Positions 22,297 through 33,900 of a stretch of 64,000 nt of DNA are shown in pieces (position 1 is the stretch's first letter; every line of letters begins with the position of its first letter). The position numbers were made by a program, and so were the translations under genes. The notes under the pieces are model-generated. The model was not told the DNA's origin, did no database searches, and was given only the letters and a program-made list of their open reading frames with translations. The DNA comes from Theocolax elegans (taxonomy: Eukaryota > Arthropoda > Insecta > Hymenoptera > Cerocephalidae): assembly GCA_026168455.1 (NCBI GenBank), contig CM047426.1:64060488-64124487 (forward strand), in the 5' to 3' direction.

Positions 22297-23637
22297 TCAT
22301 TTAGAATGAGTAGGAAGAGGAGGAAAGCTAGAAAGTTCAGTATCCGAGCTTACTCGCCTCAACGGACCGTCCCTCACCTCTCGCATAAATACTACTAAAT
22401 CTAATACTATGGGCCTCGCATAACCCAATTCGCTTGATTTTCGAACGGCCGCTTGCCACAACTCGAACACCGGTTTTGGCCAAAGAGGCCTTATAAACAA
22501 TGAGTTTTCATCACCTTCACCAAAAATGTCGCGAGCTCTTCGTCCTTTCAAAAGGTGCGCCTTCTCCATTACTGCATCTCTGGAGACATTCGACGAGAAT
22601 TTGATGACCATTCCACGCGAACGCACTTGAGTAGGAGGGGAAACCGTTGACTTGGATTTCTGTCGCGGAGTCCAAGGCCGAAGATCAATCACCTGGTTCA
22701 GTAGTTTCGGCAGCTTGATTGCCTCTAAGATATCTGCAATCAGCTGATTTTCAGACTTCTCTGTCTTACCCGGTAACCCCGTGACAAGCAGTTCGCAGGA
22801 ATCTTTCAGCGCTGGAGACTGTGCAGCTTTTATATTGCCGTTTTCTATGCTGGTAACCCTATTTTCCAGTTTATTTATTCGCTCATCCAAAACTGCGTGC
22901 TTTATCTCAATCTCCTCCTCTATCGAGCTGACCTTCGCCTTTAAGTCTTTCAGCTCCGTTTTTACTTCATCAACTTTATCCTCCACACGGCTCACCACCT
23001 CCAAAACCGATTTTAAGTCGCTCCTTAAGCTGTCTTGCAAGCTCCGCGTGAAGGCTTCTACCCACGGTGGCGGGCCATCCGCCATTGATACGGAGTCGGC
23101 GAGCGTGTCTTGCGCGACCTGATTGGGCTTAGTGGGCGGAGCGCCGCGAGGTTGCTTAGCAACCTGCGACAATGATGGCGACGGAAGCGAGGCTACGCGC
23201 TTCGCGCAAGAGGTGGTAGGAGTAGGCGTGGTCGCCGTTGCGGCACTGTCGGTCGCGTTAGTCTGGCGCGGTAACCCGGGCGGTGGCGCCCTCGTGTCGA
23301 CTAGAGCTGTAACTTGGGTCTTTAATTTATTTTTCGCGAGCACGCAACAGCGCCGCTCGGACGATCCCGGCACGACCTCGAAACAATTCATATGAGCGAT
23401 GTTGTTACATATATTACACACCTCTGTGTAGTCCTTTCGCGTCAGCCGTGCTCCGCAAACAAAGCAGCCCCGCGGTGTTGCCATTTCTGCAAGTCGATAG
23501 TCGCAACGTTGGCCTGGACTCCGCGCGCAGATCTTGCCGCCCAATTCCTGCCGCTTGCAAATTCCTCCGGCTAACCTCGAAGATATAGCAGTCAATTTCT
23601 CTTGATTTCTGGACGACTGTCTACAGCAAAAGTGCAA
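22297..23637 (-). CDS. LINE-I ORF1 protein
   Basis: An intact 446-codon frame. The N-terminal part has a PHD-like cysteine/histidine finger (CFVCGARLTRKDYTEVCNIC, NIAHMNCF, RRCC; about residues 57-97), a Pro/Thr-rich linker, a long coiled coil (about residues 205-270, VVSRVEDKVDEVKTELKDLK) and a C-terminal RNA-binding-like region (ELLVTGLPGKTEKSENQLI). PHD-type ORF1 proteins are known in the CR1 group and bind element RNA. Codons before the zinc finger may be 5' leader, so the true start could be the Met at about 23484. Confidence 0.82.
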   Translation of the reverse strand: MHFCCRQSSRNQEKLTAISSRLAGGICKRQELGGKICARSPGQRCDYRLAEMATPRGCFVCGARLTRKDYTEVCNICNNIAHMNCFEVVPGSSERRCCVLAKNKLKTQVTALVDTRAPPPGLPRQTNATDSAATATTPTPTTSCAKRVASLPSPSLSQVAKQPRGAPPTKPNQVAQDTLADSVSMADGPPPWVEAFTRSLQDSLRSDLKSVLEVVSRVEDKVDEVKTELKDLKAKVSSIEEEIEIKHAVLDERINKLENRVTSIENGNIKAAQSPALKDSCELLVTGLPGKTEKSENQLIADILEAIKLPKLLNQVIDLRPWTPRQKSKSTVSPPTQVRSRGMVIKFSSNVSRDAVMEKAHLLKGRRARDIFGEGDENSLFIRPLWPKPVFELWQAAVRKSSELGYARPIVLDLVVFMREVRDGPLRRVSSDTELSSFPPLPTHSK

Positions 23638-23692
23638 CTAATTTACTAGGTACGAGCTGTAGACAGCGGCCGTCCGATTTGCAATGTGCGCG

Positions 23693-23727
<35 letters not shown>

Positions 23728-23768
23728 GAGAGAGAGAGGGAGAGAGGGGGAGAGAGAGGGAGAGAGAG

Positions 23769-23808
<40 letters not shown>

Positions 23809-23820
23809 AGAGAGAGAGAG
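23693..23820. repeat. (GA)n microsatellite at LINE-I 5' side
   Basis: GA/GGGA array abutting the 5' end of LINE-I; it pairs with the array at 18793-18970. Confidence 0.95.
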
Positions 23821-23984
23821 CTTCCATGACTGATAAGTCATGGTACTCGTCAGTGTGCAGAACACACTGGATCTCGTGAGTGCGCGCGGAGTTTATATAT
23901 GCCCGGCTGCTTCGCGCCCCCTCCCCGTCAGACGATACGTATTGAGCGCATGTGTGCTTTGTTACGTGCCAGAGAGAGGGAGAT

Positions 23985-24117
23985 AGTGGGAGGGAGAGAG
24001 GGAATTATGATTATGATATTAATAATAATAATAATTATTATTATAATAATTATTATTATTATTAATAATGATAATGATAATGATAATCATAATGATAAAC
24101 ATAATGATAATAAAAGA
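23985..24117. repeat. GGGAGA and (AAT/GATAAT)n low-complexity run
   Basis: A short GA-rich stretch, then alternating ATT/AAT and GATAAT repeats. No coding content. Confidence 0.9.
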
Positions 24118-24234
24118 TGATACCAAACAGAGAGGATTCAGAATTAATTGAACACATAAATTTACGTAAATATAATATTTTTTATCTAATTTTATATAAC
24201 TGTATATTATGTTACCCTCCCCATATGGTTTTGT

Positions 24235-24459
24235 ATAGTTATATACATTACCGTACATATTCATACATTTTTATACATTTCTGTAAATTTCCGTATATTT
24301 TTGTACATTTCCGTACATTTCTGTACATTTCTGTACATTTTTGTACATTTTTGTACATTTCTGTAAAAAAGTCTAAAAACTGATAAAAATGTACAGAAAT
24401 GTACAGAAATGTACAGAAATGTACGGAAATGTACAGAAATGTACAATGAATACTTCCGC
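24235..24459. repeat. Hairpin minisatellite, TGTACATTTC units, locus 2
   Basis: Inverted arrays of the same 10-bp unit as at 18118, around a core GTCTAAAAACTGATAAA (about 24371-24387) in the opposite orientation. The right edge is GAATACTTCCGCC, the reverse complement of the left edge of locus 1. Confidence 0.9.
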
Positions 24460-24696
24460 CAGGGGTGGGGCTCATTTTCAAGCTTATTAAAATAGTTAGG
24501 GACTGAGTGGAACAAAATATCATAAAAGTCAATGTAAACATAGTTACATTCAAAAATATGTTATTGGTGTTAATAATTTTTCACTTTCTTGTTATACTTT
24601 TGAAATTAGTACTTATGACATAAATATTTTTATTTTCTGCTGCACTCAGTTCTTAACTACTTTAGTTAGCTTGAAAATGGTCCCAACTAGACCCTG
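24460..24696. mobile_element. hAT-like MITE (CAGGG...CCCTG)
   Basis: 237 bp with imperfect ~50-bp inverted arms (CTCATTTTCAAGCTTATTAA versus the complement of TTAGCTTGAAAATGGTCCC). CAG/CTG termini resemble hAT MITEs. No matching 8-bp target duplication was seen. Confidence 0.6.
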
Positions 24697-25233
24697 ATCC
24701 GTTAACTTACAATGTAGATATGCTGCGACAAATGCAAGAAATCTTTAAATTTTAAAACTGCCACAAATTCACTTTAAAGTTTAGTACAATATGTTTTTAA
24801 AAAATTTTTACTGACTTTAAAATACTTATTTTGTACTTGCAGCTTCTACATTCTTTTTATACTTCTTATATATATTTAATATTGAAATATATGAAAAATA
24901 AGAATATACAAGCTTATTATCAGTTTTCACAAAAATGCTTAAGAAATACAGAAATGATACTTATATTTTTTTGTCAGTGATCCAAAGCAGTTTGATAAAT
25001 CTTCAAGAAGTTTTTACTTATTTGATTTCTGACACACGGTATTCCTAACATCATCTGTCAAAGTCTGCTTACCAGCACCTATTACATATACAAAAATAAT
25101 AACATGCTATTTAATCTTATTATTATTTAAAAATAACTATAAATTTGAAATCTACATAATTTAAAACAATATACAAAAAGAACAATTGGATAAATAAATA
25201 ATAAATAAATACTACTTATATACATATATATAT
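24697..25233. other. AT-rich spacer, nothing recognised
   Basis: No gene, RNA or clear repeat seen. Confidence 0.5.
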
Positions 25234-26182
25234 GGGCTATTTTACGTCAAGTGGTACGATGAAAATTTTAAATCGCTCCAAAATTTGAGAACAGGCTGGA
25301 AGTATCTTCAAGAAGATGGAAAAAAAATTTTAGGTGTTAAAAATAATTTGCCTAAGAGTTATTCCACCATGAAAAATGGAAATTTTTCAATTTTTTAGAA
25401 AATTTTCTATTTTTAAAGCCATTTATCTCAAAATCTATTAATTTTTTTGAAAAATCATTACAAACAACTTTTGTGCAAAATAATCTTTAAAATTTATCTA
25501 CCTGGGTTACAATTCTTAATTTTAAAATCTCGAAGAGACAGGGCATTCGAAAATATTGAATATCAAAAAAAGGCGACCACGCCACAATCGATTTTGATCT
25601 AACACCGCTCAAAAGATCACATTTTTTGAGAGCTTTTGAATGGCGGCGGTTAGATTATTGGCCAAGACCGCTGGTGTAAGTTATGCCTCATAAACCTCAT
25701 AAAATCACTAATTTTCATGTATTTTAGGGCATAACTTACAACAGCGGTCTTGGCCAATAATCTAACCGCCGCCATTCGAAAGCTCTCAAAAAATGTGATC
25801 TTTTGAGCGGTGTTAGATCAAAATCGATTGTGGCGTGGTCGCCTTTTTTTGATATTCAAAATTTTCGAGTGCCCTATCACTTCGAGATTTTAAAATTAAG
25901 AATTGTAACCCAGGTAGATAAATTTTAAAGATTATTTTGAACAACAGTTGTTTGTAATGTTTTTTCAAAAAAATTAATAGATTTTGAGATAAATGGCTTT
26001 AAAAATAGAAATTTTTCTAAAAAATTGAAAAAATTTCCATTTTTCATGGTGGAATAACTTTTAGGCAAATTATTATTAACACCTAAAATTTTTTTTCTAT
26101 CTTCTTGAAGATATTTCCAGGCTGTTCTCAAATTTTGGAGCGATATAAAATTTTCATCGTACCACTTGACGTGAAATAGCCC
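25234..26182. mobile_element. Near-perfect 949-bp foldback element in (TA)n
   Basis: Almost the whole element is one inverted repeat. The ends are GGGCTATTTTACGTCAAGTG and its complement, and the centre is near 25710 (AAACCTCATAAAATCACTAA). Flanks are TATATA runs, compatible with a TA target site. Arms match with only a few changes per 100 bp, so it is young or kept uniform by conversion. A decayed relative lies at 39168-39900. Confidence 0.9.
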
Positions 26183-26198
26183 ATATATATATATATAG

Positions 26199-27019
26199 TG
26201 TAACGGAAATCGTCACATAACTATTTGTAGCAGATGAAGTATTTAAATTCATTTTAATTGTAAGTCGTCGGAGCCTTTGGTATGTCAAGGCCAACCGACA
26301 ACATTTGTTTACTTGAACTCAAGTGTACAATTACGCGCGTAATAGTACGTAGGGATGAGAGCGCGAGAGAGTGTGTGTGTGTTCCCCACTCTCATTCCTT
26401 TTTCGGAAAATTCGGCGATTGCCTAATTCAGTACGTCCCGATCCGCCGCTTGAGGCGGACAACTCTAACCGGTATCGAGACTCAGTGTGCTATGCTAAAT
26501 AAGGCGCGTGAGGCGTAAAAGCCATCGGCCGTCGGTATCCGGATCGTCCTCGCGAGGTGTACCACGAGTGACTTGGTGTGTGAAAAAGGACGGGGTTGTG
26601 TGTGAGTGTCAACGCGGTTCGCAAGGAACTCGCCGCGGCATTGGGCCGCCTAACCACCACCGCAGCCGACGTCGGTCCTTCGTTGCCCAGGAGGCCACCG
26701 GGACACGGATCGGCCGATACTTACGCCCGCGCGAAATATTTCTTCTATTTTTATTTCAACTTATAGTGCGTTTATTGGTCTCCCCGCTCCCGCCGGAATT
26801 TTCTAAATTTAAATTAAATCTTGTCGAGGCAAGGAGGATCGCTCAAATCCTCCACACCGTGCGTCCCAGCGAACTCGTGTTCCTGGCGACGCAACGGCCC
26901 GCAGTTCGCGGTAATAAATAAATGAATTGTGTACGCGGTATTGGGCAACGTGGCCCAACGGTTAATTTTAATTATTAAATTTAATTAATGCTACCGGGTA
27001 CGCGAATACCACGTACACA
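26199..27019 (+). mobile_element. LTR, plus-strand homologue of the 12027-12924 LTR
   Basis: Begins TGTAACGGAAATCGTCAC and ends AATACCACGTACACA. It carries the shared segments of the solo LTR in reverse orientation (for example GTTGGCCTTGACATAC reversed, GGCCCAACGGTTAATTTT). The following TGGAGACCGTGACAG (27020) is positioned like a primer-binding site. Its internal coding region is not found; the leader is interrupted by LINE-II. Confidence 0.75.
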
Positions 27020-27142
27020 TGGAGACCGTGACAGAACGTACTGTTTCGTCCTCGCCGATTTTTTTAAATTAAAATAAAAGTGACGGACATCTCTTCACGC
27101 GCGAGCAGTGTCGTGGCGAAATTAGTGAGCGGGTTGAGTTTT
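27020..27142 (+). other. LTR-element leader, interrupted by LINE-II
   Basis: Putative primer-binding site plus ~120 bp of leader ending in a GA-rich run at 27143-27169, into which LINE-II inserted. Confidence 0.4.
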
Positions 27143-27169
27143 GAGAGAGAGAAAGAAAGAAAGAGAGAG

Positions 27170-30036
27170 ATTGATTGATTGATTGATAAATCTTTATTAG
27201 GCTACGGGGGCAAGCCCCCAGAGTAGCACAAATTGCATAACAATAGTACATTAAATAACATTTAATTATTTGCTAAAGTGCAAAAACGCAAAGGCGCAAT
27301 CGGATAGACGCTAGTAGGCACTAAAATATAGTTAATAGATAACATAAAATAAAAATAACAAAAAAATAAAAATAAATATAAAAATACATATAAAAATACA
27401 TATAAAAATAAAAATATAAATAAATATATATATAAAGAAATATAAATATAAATATAAAGCGCAGCTAAGCTATAAGTCGAATGATTGCATAATTGCATCA
27501 CGTAATCTTAATGAGGACGCATAGTAGGGTAAGCCAGAGCCGATATTGAAGTACACAATGCATGGGCGGCCTACCACGACGGAATCTCAATTAAGGTAAT
27601 CCCTTCTTCTTCCACGCGTCTAGCCCATGTCTGTCGGTCGAGCTCAGCAAGATACTTACGTAGTTGATGCTGAAATGAATGAAGGTGATCAGGGTCGAAG
27701 GTCAGGTCGGGAAAGTTGTTGAGGAGTTTAGTGGCAGTGATCGTGAAAGACTGGTTCAGCGGCTCTGTACGAGGCGGATGGTATGTGAGAGGTCTACGCT
27801 GAAAGCGCGAGGAGGTGCGGACGTCAGGACGAGAATCGGTGAGGACAAAATGAGTGCTGAGATATGATGGCGATGCCGCAGAAATGATTTTAAATGCCAA
27901 TGAGCCAATGAGATAAAGTCTCCTGAGCCCGGCCGACAGCCAGCCCATCTCCAATCGGTAAGGCGTGACGTATGCCCGTCTGGGTATATTAACCCAGACA
28001 AAGCGAACGCACGCGTTAACTCACGAGTTAACACGCGAGTTCTCTTGTATGGTCAACGTCGTTATAGACCGCACATGCATAATCCAGGTGGAGCCAAATC
28101 AGGCTCTCAACCAGCGATTTCCTCGACTCCCTAGACAAGGCTCGTCTGTAGAATCTGAGGGTGCGCAGAGCCCCATGGACACTCTGTGATATCGACGACA
28201 CATGTTTAATCCAATCAACAGTTGGAGTGATCCACACCCCCAGAGACTTCACAGCACACTCATATGGCAGCAGCGTGCCGTTCACACATACTGGCTCAAT
28301 GCCTCCAAGATCAAATCTAGAGATATAGAGTTGACTACCTAGCAAAATAACCTTAGCTACTGCACTAGCATCCCGAGTCACCCTCTCCACAGCCAGGTCG
28401 AATTCCGCCGGGGGAAATGAATAATAAAGTTGAGTGTCGTCTGCGAAAACCATAGGTCGCGAGTGTTCCAGGACCGCAGGCAGGTCGTTAATAAAAATTG
28501 AAAAGAGGAGGGGACCAAGAACACTACCCTGTGTGGCGCCCGTAAAGACAGCGGACCATCAACGGCCTGCGTGCGACCCTGCAAATACGTGTAAAACCAT
28601 TGAATAACGATCTCTGAACAGCCAATTGCTCGAAGCTTACGTAGGAGTGTTCCATGGGGGACCGTATCAAAGGCCTTAGAGAAGTCGAATAAGACCAGCA
28701 GAGTTAACTTACGTTGGTCGATACCCCTGCGCACATCCTCAAGCACCCCAAGCAATGCCGTTTGTGTACTATGTCCCCGGCGAAATCCAGCCTGTCTGCA
28801 GGAGAGAAGATCACTCTCCTCCAAGAATCTCGACAGCTGTCCGTGCAATTCGCTCGAGCAACTTTGACACCTCGCTCAGCCGCGCTATAGGTCTAGTTTC
28901 TGTAACGCTGCTACATACACTGGACTTTGCCAGCGGATACAGCAGCGCCCTCTTCCATTGTGAGGGAAAGCAGCCCGACCGAAGCGAGGCATCAAAGACG
29001 CTCGCCAGGTGGCCCAGAATTGACGAGCCCGCGAGCTTAAGCATAGGAACAGAAATGCCATCAACACCGATCGCCCGCGAGGTCGCCCCCTCCAAAGCTT
29101 TGCCAACATCCGCAGCTCCAACTCGATTAAAGTCAAAGCGACATGGGGTCGCGACTGGAGCAAACATTAATACGTCCGTCAAGACATGGCGCGAGATCGG
29201 GTCGGAACGGCACGAAATGCCCGCGTAGTGCGCATTCAGTTCATTCAGAGAGAATAACGCGGAAGGAGAGGGCCTCGCGCGACCTGAAATGCCGTAGCTT
29301 TTTAAAATGCGCCATTTTGATTTGGCATCAGCAGCATTACTCAGTTCGCGATTGATAAATTTAAATTTGGCCGATTCCAGGGCGCTCGAGGCCGCACTCC
29401 GAAGGCGTCGATAACGTTCAGAATCACTCACATCATTGCTAAGCCTAGCGGTACGGTAAGCTCGCTTTCTCTCCCTAATCAAGCGGCTGACTTCTGACGT
29501 CACCCAAGGCGTTCGTTTTGAATTTGTACCATGCATCTCAATAGGTGCCAGCTGATCGAACGCATATACAATAGCCTCGCTCAAATTTCGCACAGCAGAA
29601 TCAATAGCGGCGTCATTGTCAGACTCACGAAATTCACGAGCTAATTCATCACGCAGGCCTGTGGGACGATCTTCTATTTCGAGGTTAGGAACAAAATTGA
29701 AAGTAGCGGCGAAACGCTCGCCATTAAGCCCCCTCAGTCGGCGACGCGTCACCAATCTCAAGGCCACGGCTAGTGAAAACAGTGTCGCCAACCCAAGATC
29801 ACACAGCCATACCACTCAAACTACCGATATATGAAGCTAACCTCACTTTTGGCTGCACAACTTCTTACTTGAACAAAATACAAGCCGGTTCTTGAAACAT
29901 GAAGATTTATGTCCCAAGTTGGCTTGCATAAGTTTGCTTGCAAGCTCCTGGAACAAAAACGCCCGAAGGCAAAAGGCGGCAGCAGAAATATCTCGACAGA
30001 GTAGGAGCAAGCACAAGAGCGTTTTTGCATACTCAC
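27170..30036 (-). mobile_element. LINE-II: internally deleted CR1-like element
   Basis: A minus-strand LINE with a (GATT)n tail at 27170-27187. It is flanked by (GA)n at 27143-27169 and at 30038-30054, as in LINE-I and LINE-III. About 200 bp of 5' leader (29830-30036) joins directly to the C-terminal end of the endonuclease, so ORF1 and most of the endonuclease are deleted. The sequence is close to, but distinct from, LINE-I. Confidence 0.85.
27571..29825 (-). pseudogene. LINE-II ORF2 remnant (reverse transcriptase)
   Basis: Open from 29815 to 28811: the end of the endonuclease (HTWLDLGL equivalent), linker (RTPWVTSEVSRLIRERKRAY), then RT start (RAIGVDGISVPMLKL, KRALLYPLAKSS, RPIARLSEVSKLLERI). 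It continues after shifts at 28848-28378 (GFRRGHSTQTALLGVLEDV, FDFSKAFDTVPHG), 28453-28028 (FADDTQLYYS) and 27954-27571 (C-terminal domain, RRLYLIGSLAFKIIS). At least three frameshifts are present (about 28850, 28550-28450 and 27960). The RT would copy element RNA; this copy is dead. Confidence 0.82.
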
Positions 30037-30054
30037 CGAGAGAGAGAGAGAGAG

Positions 30055-30640
30055 TAAGTTGCACGAGTTAGTGTATCCGAGGAGAGGTATACGCCGGTAT
30101 ATCGGGAGAGAGTTCACGCGCGACCGTGTTTAGACGGAAGCTCCCGATCTCACCGAGATCGGTTTTTCCCGATCGCAGCTTGACGGGAGATCGTTGCATG
30201 GCTTGCATGGGATCGGCAAGGTAGGGAGAGAGTAGCTTGTGCCGCGGATCGCGGGCAGCGAGAAAAGACTTCGCGAGAGCTGATCATCATCGGCTCTCTC
30301 CGATTGCGCCCGCGAGTGGGAGTGAGAGAGAGAATCCCTAGTCGCGGGGAATCGGTGGTAGGTGCTAGGCGGCCTATCCTGTGTGTGAGGGAGATAACGC
30401 GACCGCCTAGCCCTTTCGCGTATAAAGTCTTCGCAGCTGGTTTCGCCGAGAGAAACCACTGCCGCGAATTATTTTATTTTTGTTTTAATAAAATAAACTC
30501 TTTCCCGCGCAGAATCTAATTTATTTTTGGTGTGAGAGTGTTTTGAAAATAGATTCCTTCGGGAGAGGTAGCTATTCCTACCCCCTACCCTATTAAAGAA
30601 AATTATAAACAATTTTTTTTTCTTTATATACGGGATGCGG
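30055..30640 (+). promoter_or_regulatory. LTR-like regulatory block (TATAAAG, AATAAA)
   Basis: GC-rich, non-coding, with TATAAAG at 30421-30427 and AATAAAATAAA at about 30487-30497, the spacing expected of an LTR U3-R (promoter then polyadenylation signal). It follows the (GA)n that flanks LINE-II. Ends and partner copy were not found, so a host promoter is also possible. Confidence 0.3.
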
Positions 30641-32811
30641 CGAAACAATTATTGTTCTTTTATTTTCAGTTCGAGAGCACAGTATTTTTTTTTGCTCTCC
30701 TTCCCTCCCTGACCCACATACATTATATATAGTAATATTAATTTAATATCTTGTATGTACTATTTATTACTATTCATTTTTATAATATATGTAATTTATT
30801 TTTGTGTGTATAAAATAAAAAATGGTTCGATGAATAAAAAACTGTTTGTATAGGATGTGTATTATTCGGTAAATCCACCAGTAATTTGAAATTAGTTATT
30901 CGGACATCGAGATAATGAATATATAAGCACACGCGTGCCGAGTCCATCACTAACCTCAGTTCAATGTTTGTTTCAAGCAAACTGTCACAGCTATTTCATA
31001 TTTTATTTAAGTTTATTAATGTAAGTTCTTAATCAGGACAAACAATTTCTTGATTAAAACATTACTTTATTACAAACAAGTATCAATCAAACTAGACTTA
31101 TATACTTATTATTTTTATCCCAATAATCTGTCGTATAATTATTTCTTTTTGTTTCTCATATTACACGTGTTGTGCTTTATTTTTTCTGCTTTTTTTTCTA
31201 TACTTTACAACATTATATACTCTGTGAATGTTATTTATATAAACACCTATAAATATATATTTTTATGTAAATACATTGTTTATTTATAGATATTTAAGTT
31301 ATTTAAATAATATGTATTATTTACACACTTGTTTCTATTCAATCTTCTACGAGATTGTAATAGCAATCATAGCCAGTGAAAATCGAAGATAGTGACAATG
31401 TATGTATTTTTTATCGTTTTCTTGGTTATAATTTTGAAGCTAAACGATGTATGTATTATAAAGTATTTTAATGTATATCGCCGTATTTGTATGCGCAGTA
31501 CGGTACTTGTCAAAGAATCATTGTAACTAAGAGTGGTCACTATACGTCTCAAAACTTAATTTGACCAATTCCGTAGCTCTTCAAAAGTTTGTATTTTAAA
31601 TGTTAGCCAATAAATTTTTCTAATAAGTACTGTATTGCCAAGTCCAACTAAACAATTCTTTACCAGGGTTATTTGGGAAGTTCAAACAGCGTTCCGTTTG
31701 AAAAGTCAGTTAAGATTTTTTAATATGGTTTTGCTGAAGTACTGGTGTTTGAAAAAAGTATTCGACAAATACTTTTACTCGAATACTAGTATTCCTACCA
31801 AAGTATTCGTTAAATATTTTTTGGAATACTTTTCAAAATTGCTTTAAATTCACTTACACAGTTCCAATTACATAGATATCACATTTATGTGCTTTTATTA
31901 TCAGTTATACACAAAAAAATTTTGGCACTAGAAATTTCCAACTAATTGCAATATATTAGTCCCAATATTAATTTGAACTATATATTACATAAATCGTAAT
32001 CTATAAATAATTAAATGTGAATATAGTGCTTCAAATAATACCTAACTTAAAAATTTATCAACAGAGGAATAAAATATATGCAAGCTGGTCATAAATAAAT
32101 ACTAAGAATTATTAATTTCCCTCATCTCCCCGTTCGTAACACTTTATGCTAGAGTTGAGTGTATATATACAGTATTAAAGAAGTACAATAGTGTTTATAT
32201 TTTAGGCACTATGAGATTGAATGTACCGGTCAATTGCGGTATTTCCAACTTGGATATGTAAAAGTCCCATGTCAGAAACACCTTGGTCCGTACAATGATT
32301 GAACTTACATATCCCTTATTTGTTATTTCAGAAATACTATTATTTGGGAATACAGAATTTTAGATTAGCTTGGAATCTCGTACATTGCATTTAAATTAGT
32401 AGTGACTGGAAAATTGCCTAAGATTCAAAGACTTATTTTAGAAGAAGCAATACATAAGTTATTGATTTAATATTTTATTATAATTTTGCATCTATAAGTA
32501 AAATAAATGTTAGTCTTTTGTACAAGTTTTACTTAGGTATTCGTAGAAATTATGTTCTCTATTACCATTCTATATAGTCTTTAAGATATTGTAACATTTA
32601 TGTTTCATTCTTTAATGTGTGAAACATATTTTTACCATAAATAAATCTGTATTGATTCTAAGTTTGTGAAAGTGATGAACACATACATGACATATAAAAG
32701 TACAAAAAGTTATAGATTGTAGGAGAACAATGACTTATTGACTTAGTTAAAATTTATTTTTCTTTCTGAAATTATTCAAATCAATGTGACTATCAAATAT
32801 TCACGTCACTT
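30641..32811. other. AT-rich intergenic or intronic DNA
   Basis: No coding or RNA gene recognised. It contains a short palindromic TATTCG/GAATAC region near 31745-31830 and a degenerate copy of the CAATGTGACTATCAAA repeat near 32783. Confidence 0.5.
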
Positions 32812-32812
32812 A

Positions 32813-33476
32813 CAAGGAGAGTCTACACATTTTAGAAAACGGATGCTTACCAAGCTTTAGGATATGATTTCTACTATAAAAGCCGGAGTTTTAGATTCCA
32901 ATGACCTTTTTTATGATAGATATAAATAAATAACAAAAAATCTCGCTGAAAGAACCATTTACTTTGATTGCTTATAACACGAAAACAAGTAAAGATATAC
33001 ATTCAAACTAAATTTTAAAAAAACTGAGATTGAGTAGTTATGCTTTAAAAAAAAGAGAATCTTAAATATCTTAGTTTGATGAAAAGCTATGTAAGAAATA
33101 AAAATAATATGAAATTTTATCGAAAATTAGGCATTGCAATTTCATGATTTATTTAGGCCAATATTTCGTTTAATGTTTATTTCTTCCAGAGCTTTGACCA
33201 AATTAAGATATTTGAGATTCTTATTTTAGAACATACCTACTCAATCTCAGTTTTCTTTTAAAATTTAGTTCGAATGTATATCTTTATTTGTTTCCGAGTT
33301 ATAAGCAATCAAAGTAAATGGTTTTTTTAGAGAAATTTTGTGTTATTTGCTTATATATCTATCACAAAAAAGGGTATTGGAATTTAAAACTCCGGCATCC
33401 TTCATATTTTTATAATAGAAATCATATTCTAGAGTTTGGAAAGGATCTGTTTCCCAAAGGGTGTAAACTCTCCTTG
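32813..33476. mobile_element. Harbinger-like MITE with TTA target duplication
   Basis: 664-bp inverted-repeat element with ends CAAGGAGAG...CTCTCCTTG. It is flanked by TTA on both sides (32810-32812 and 33477-33479), the target duplication of PIF/Harbinger transposons. Inner arms match over ~280 bp (for example GATTGCTTATAAC versus GTTATAAGCAATC). Half of a related copy is at 60826-61014. Confidence 0.8.
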
Positions 33477-33479
33477 TTA

Positions 33480-33900
33480 GTATTACGTTCACGAAATTCG
33501 TTTAGTTCACCAAATTTGCAAATGTTTAATTGTATATAGATTCTATGAGTGATTTAATTAATTAGTAATTTATATAATTAGGATCTAATTTGCAATTGAC
33601 AAGAAACTGAATACAAGTAAACTTTATAGAAAATTAAAAGATGTAGTAGCTATAAGGATGGAGAACGATGGCTTGTCTAATTGTAATGTGTAAATGTAGT
33701 CTTAAGTAATATTATATTCCCTTTTTAAATGATTAAAGTTTATGTAAGCCATAAACATTCATGTCACTTGTAGCAGTGGAATCAAAATAATGCTATACAT
33801 TTTAAATGTTATACATTGACACACTTGAAGGTAACCTATTAACGACTGTTGAGAGACACACAAATAAAATAAAGGTCTTACACAATAGTCAAACAGCGAA
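33480..33900. repeat. AT-rich DNA with degenerate ~230-bp satellite
   Basis: No gene. It carries segments such as GGATGGAGAACGATGG and ACATTCATGTCACTTG that recur in the array at 42.3-45.9 kb. Confidence 0.4.

Larger units (their letters stand above)
18971..23692 (-). mobile_element. LINE-I: CR1-like non-LTR retrotransposon, nearly full length
   Basis: A 4.7-kb minus-strand element with ORF1 (zinc finger and coiled coil) and ORF2 (endonuclease plus RT), ending in a (GATT)n tail on the plus strand (TCAA-type on the element strand). It is bracketed by (GA)n arrays at 18793-18970 and 23693-23820, which suggests insertion into one (TC)n array. The RT type (QGSVLGPILF, FADD, no RNase H) places it in the jockey/CR1 group. 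The exact clade needs a phylogeny. Confidence 0.88.

Noticed and set aside
30916..30960. TATATAAG with a downstream TCAGT as a host core promoter
   Set aside because: Spacing is about 36 bp, longer than the usual ~30, and no transcript or exon follows. It may be chance in AT-rich DNA.
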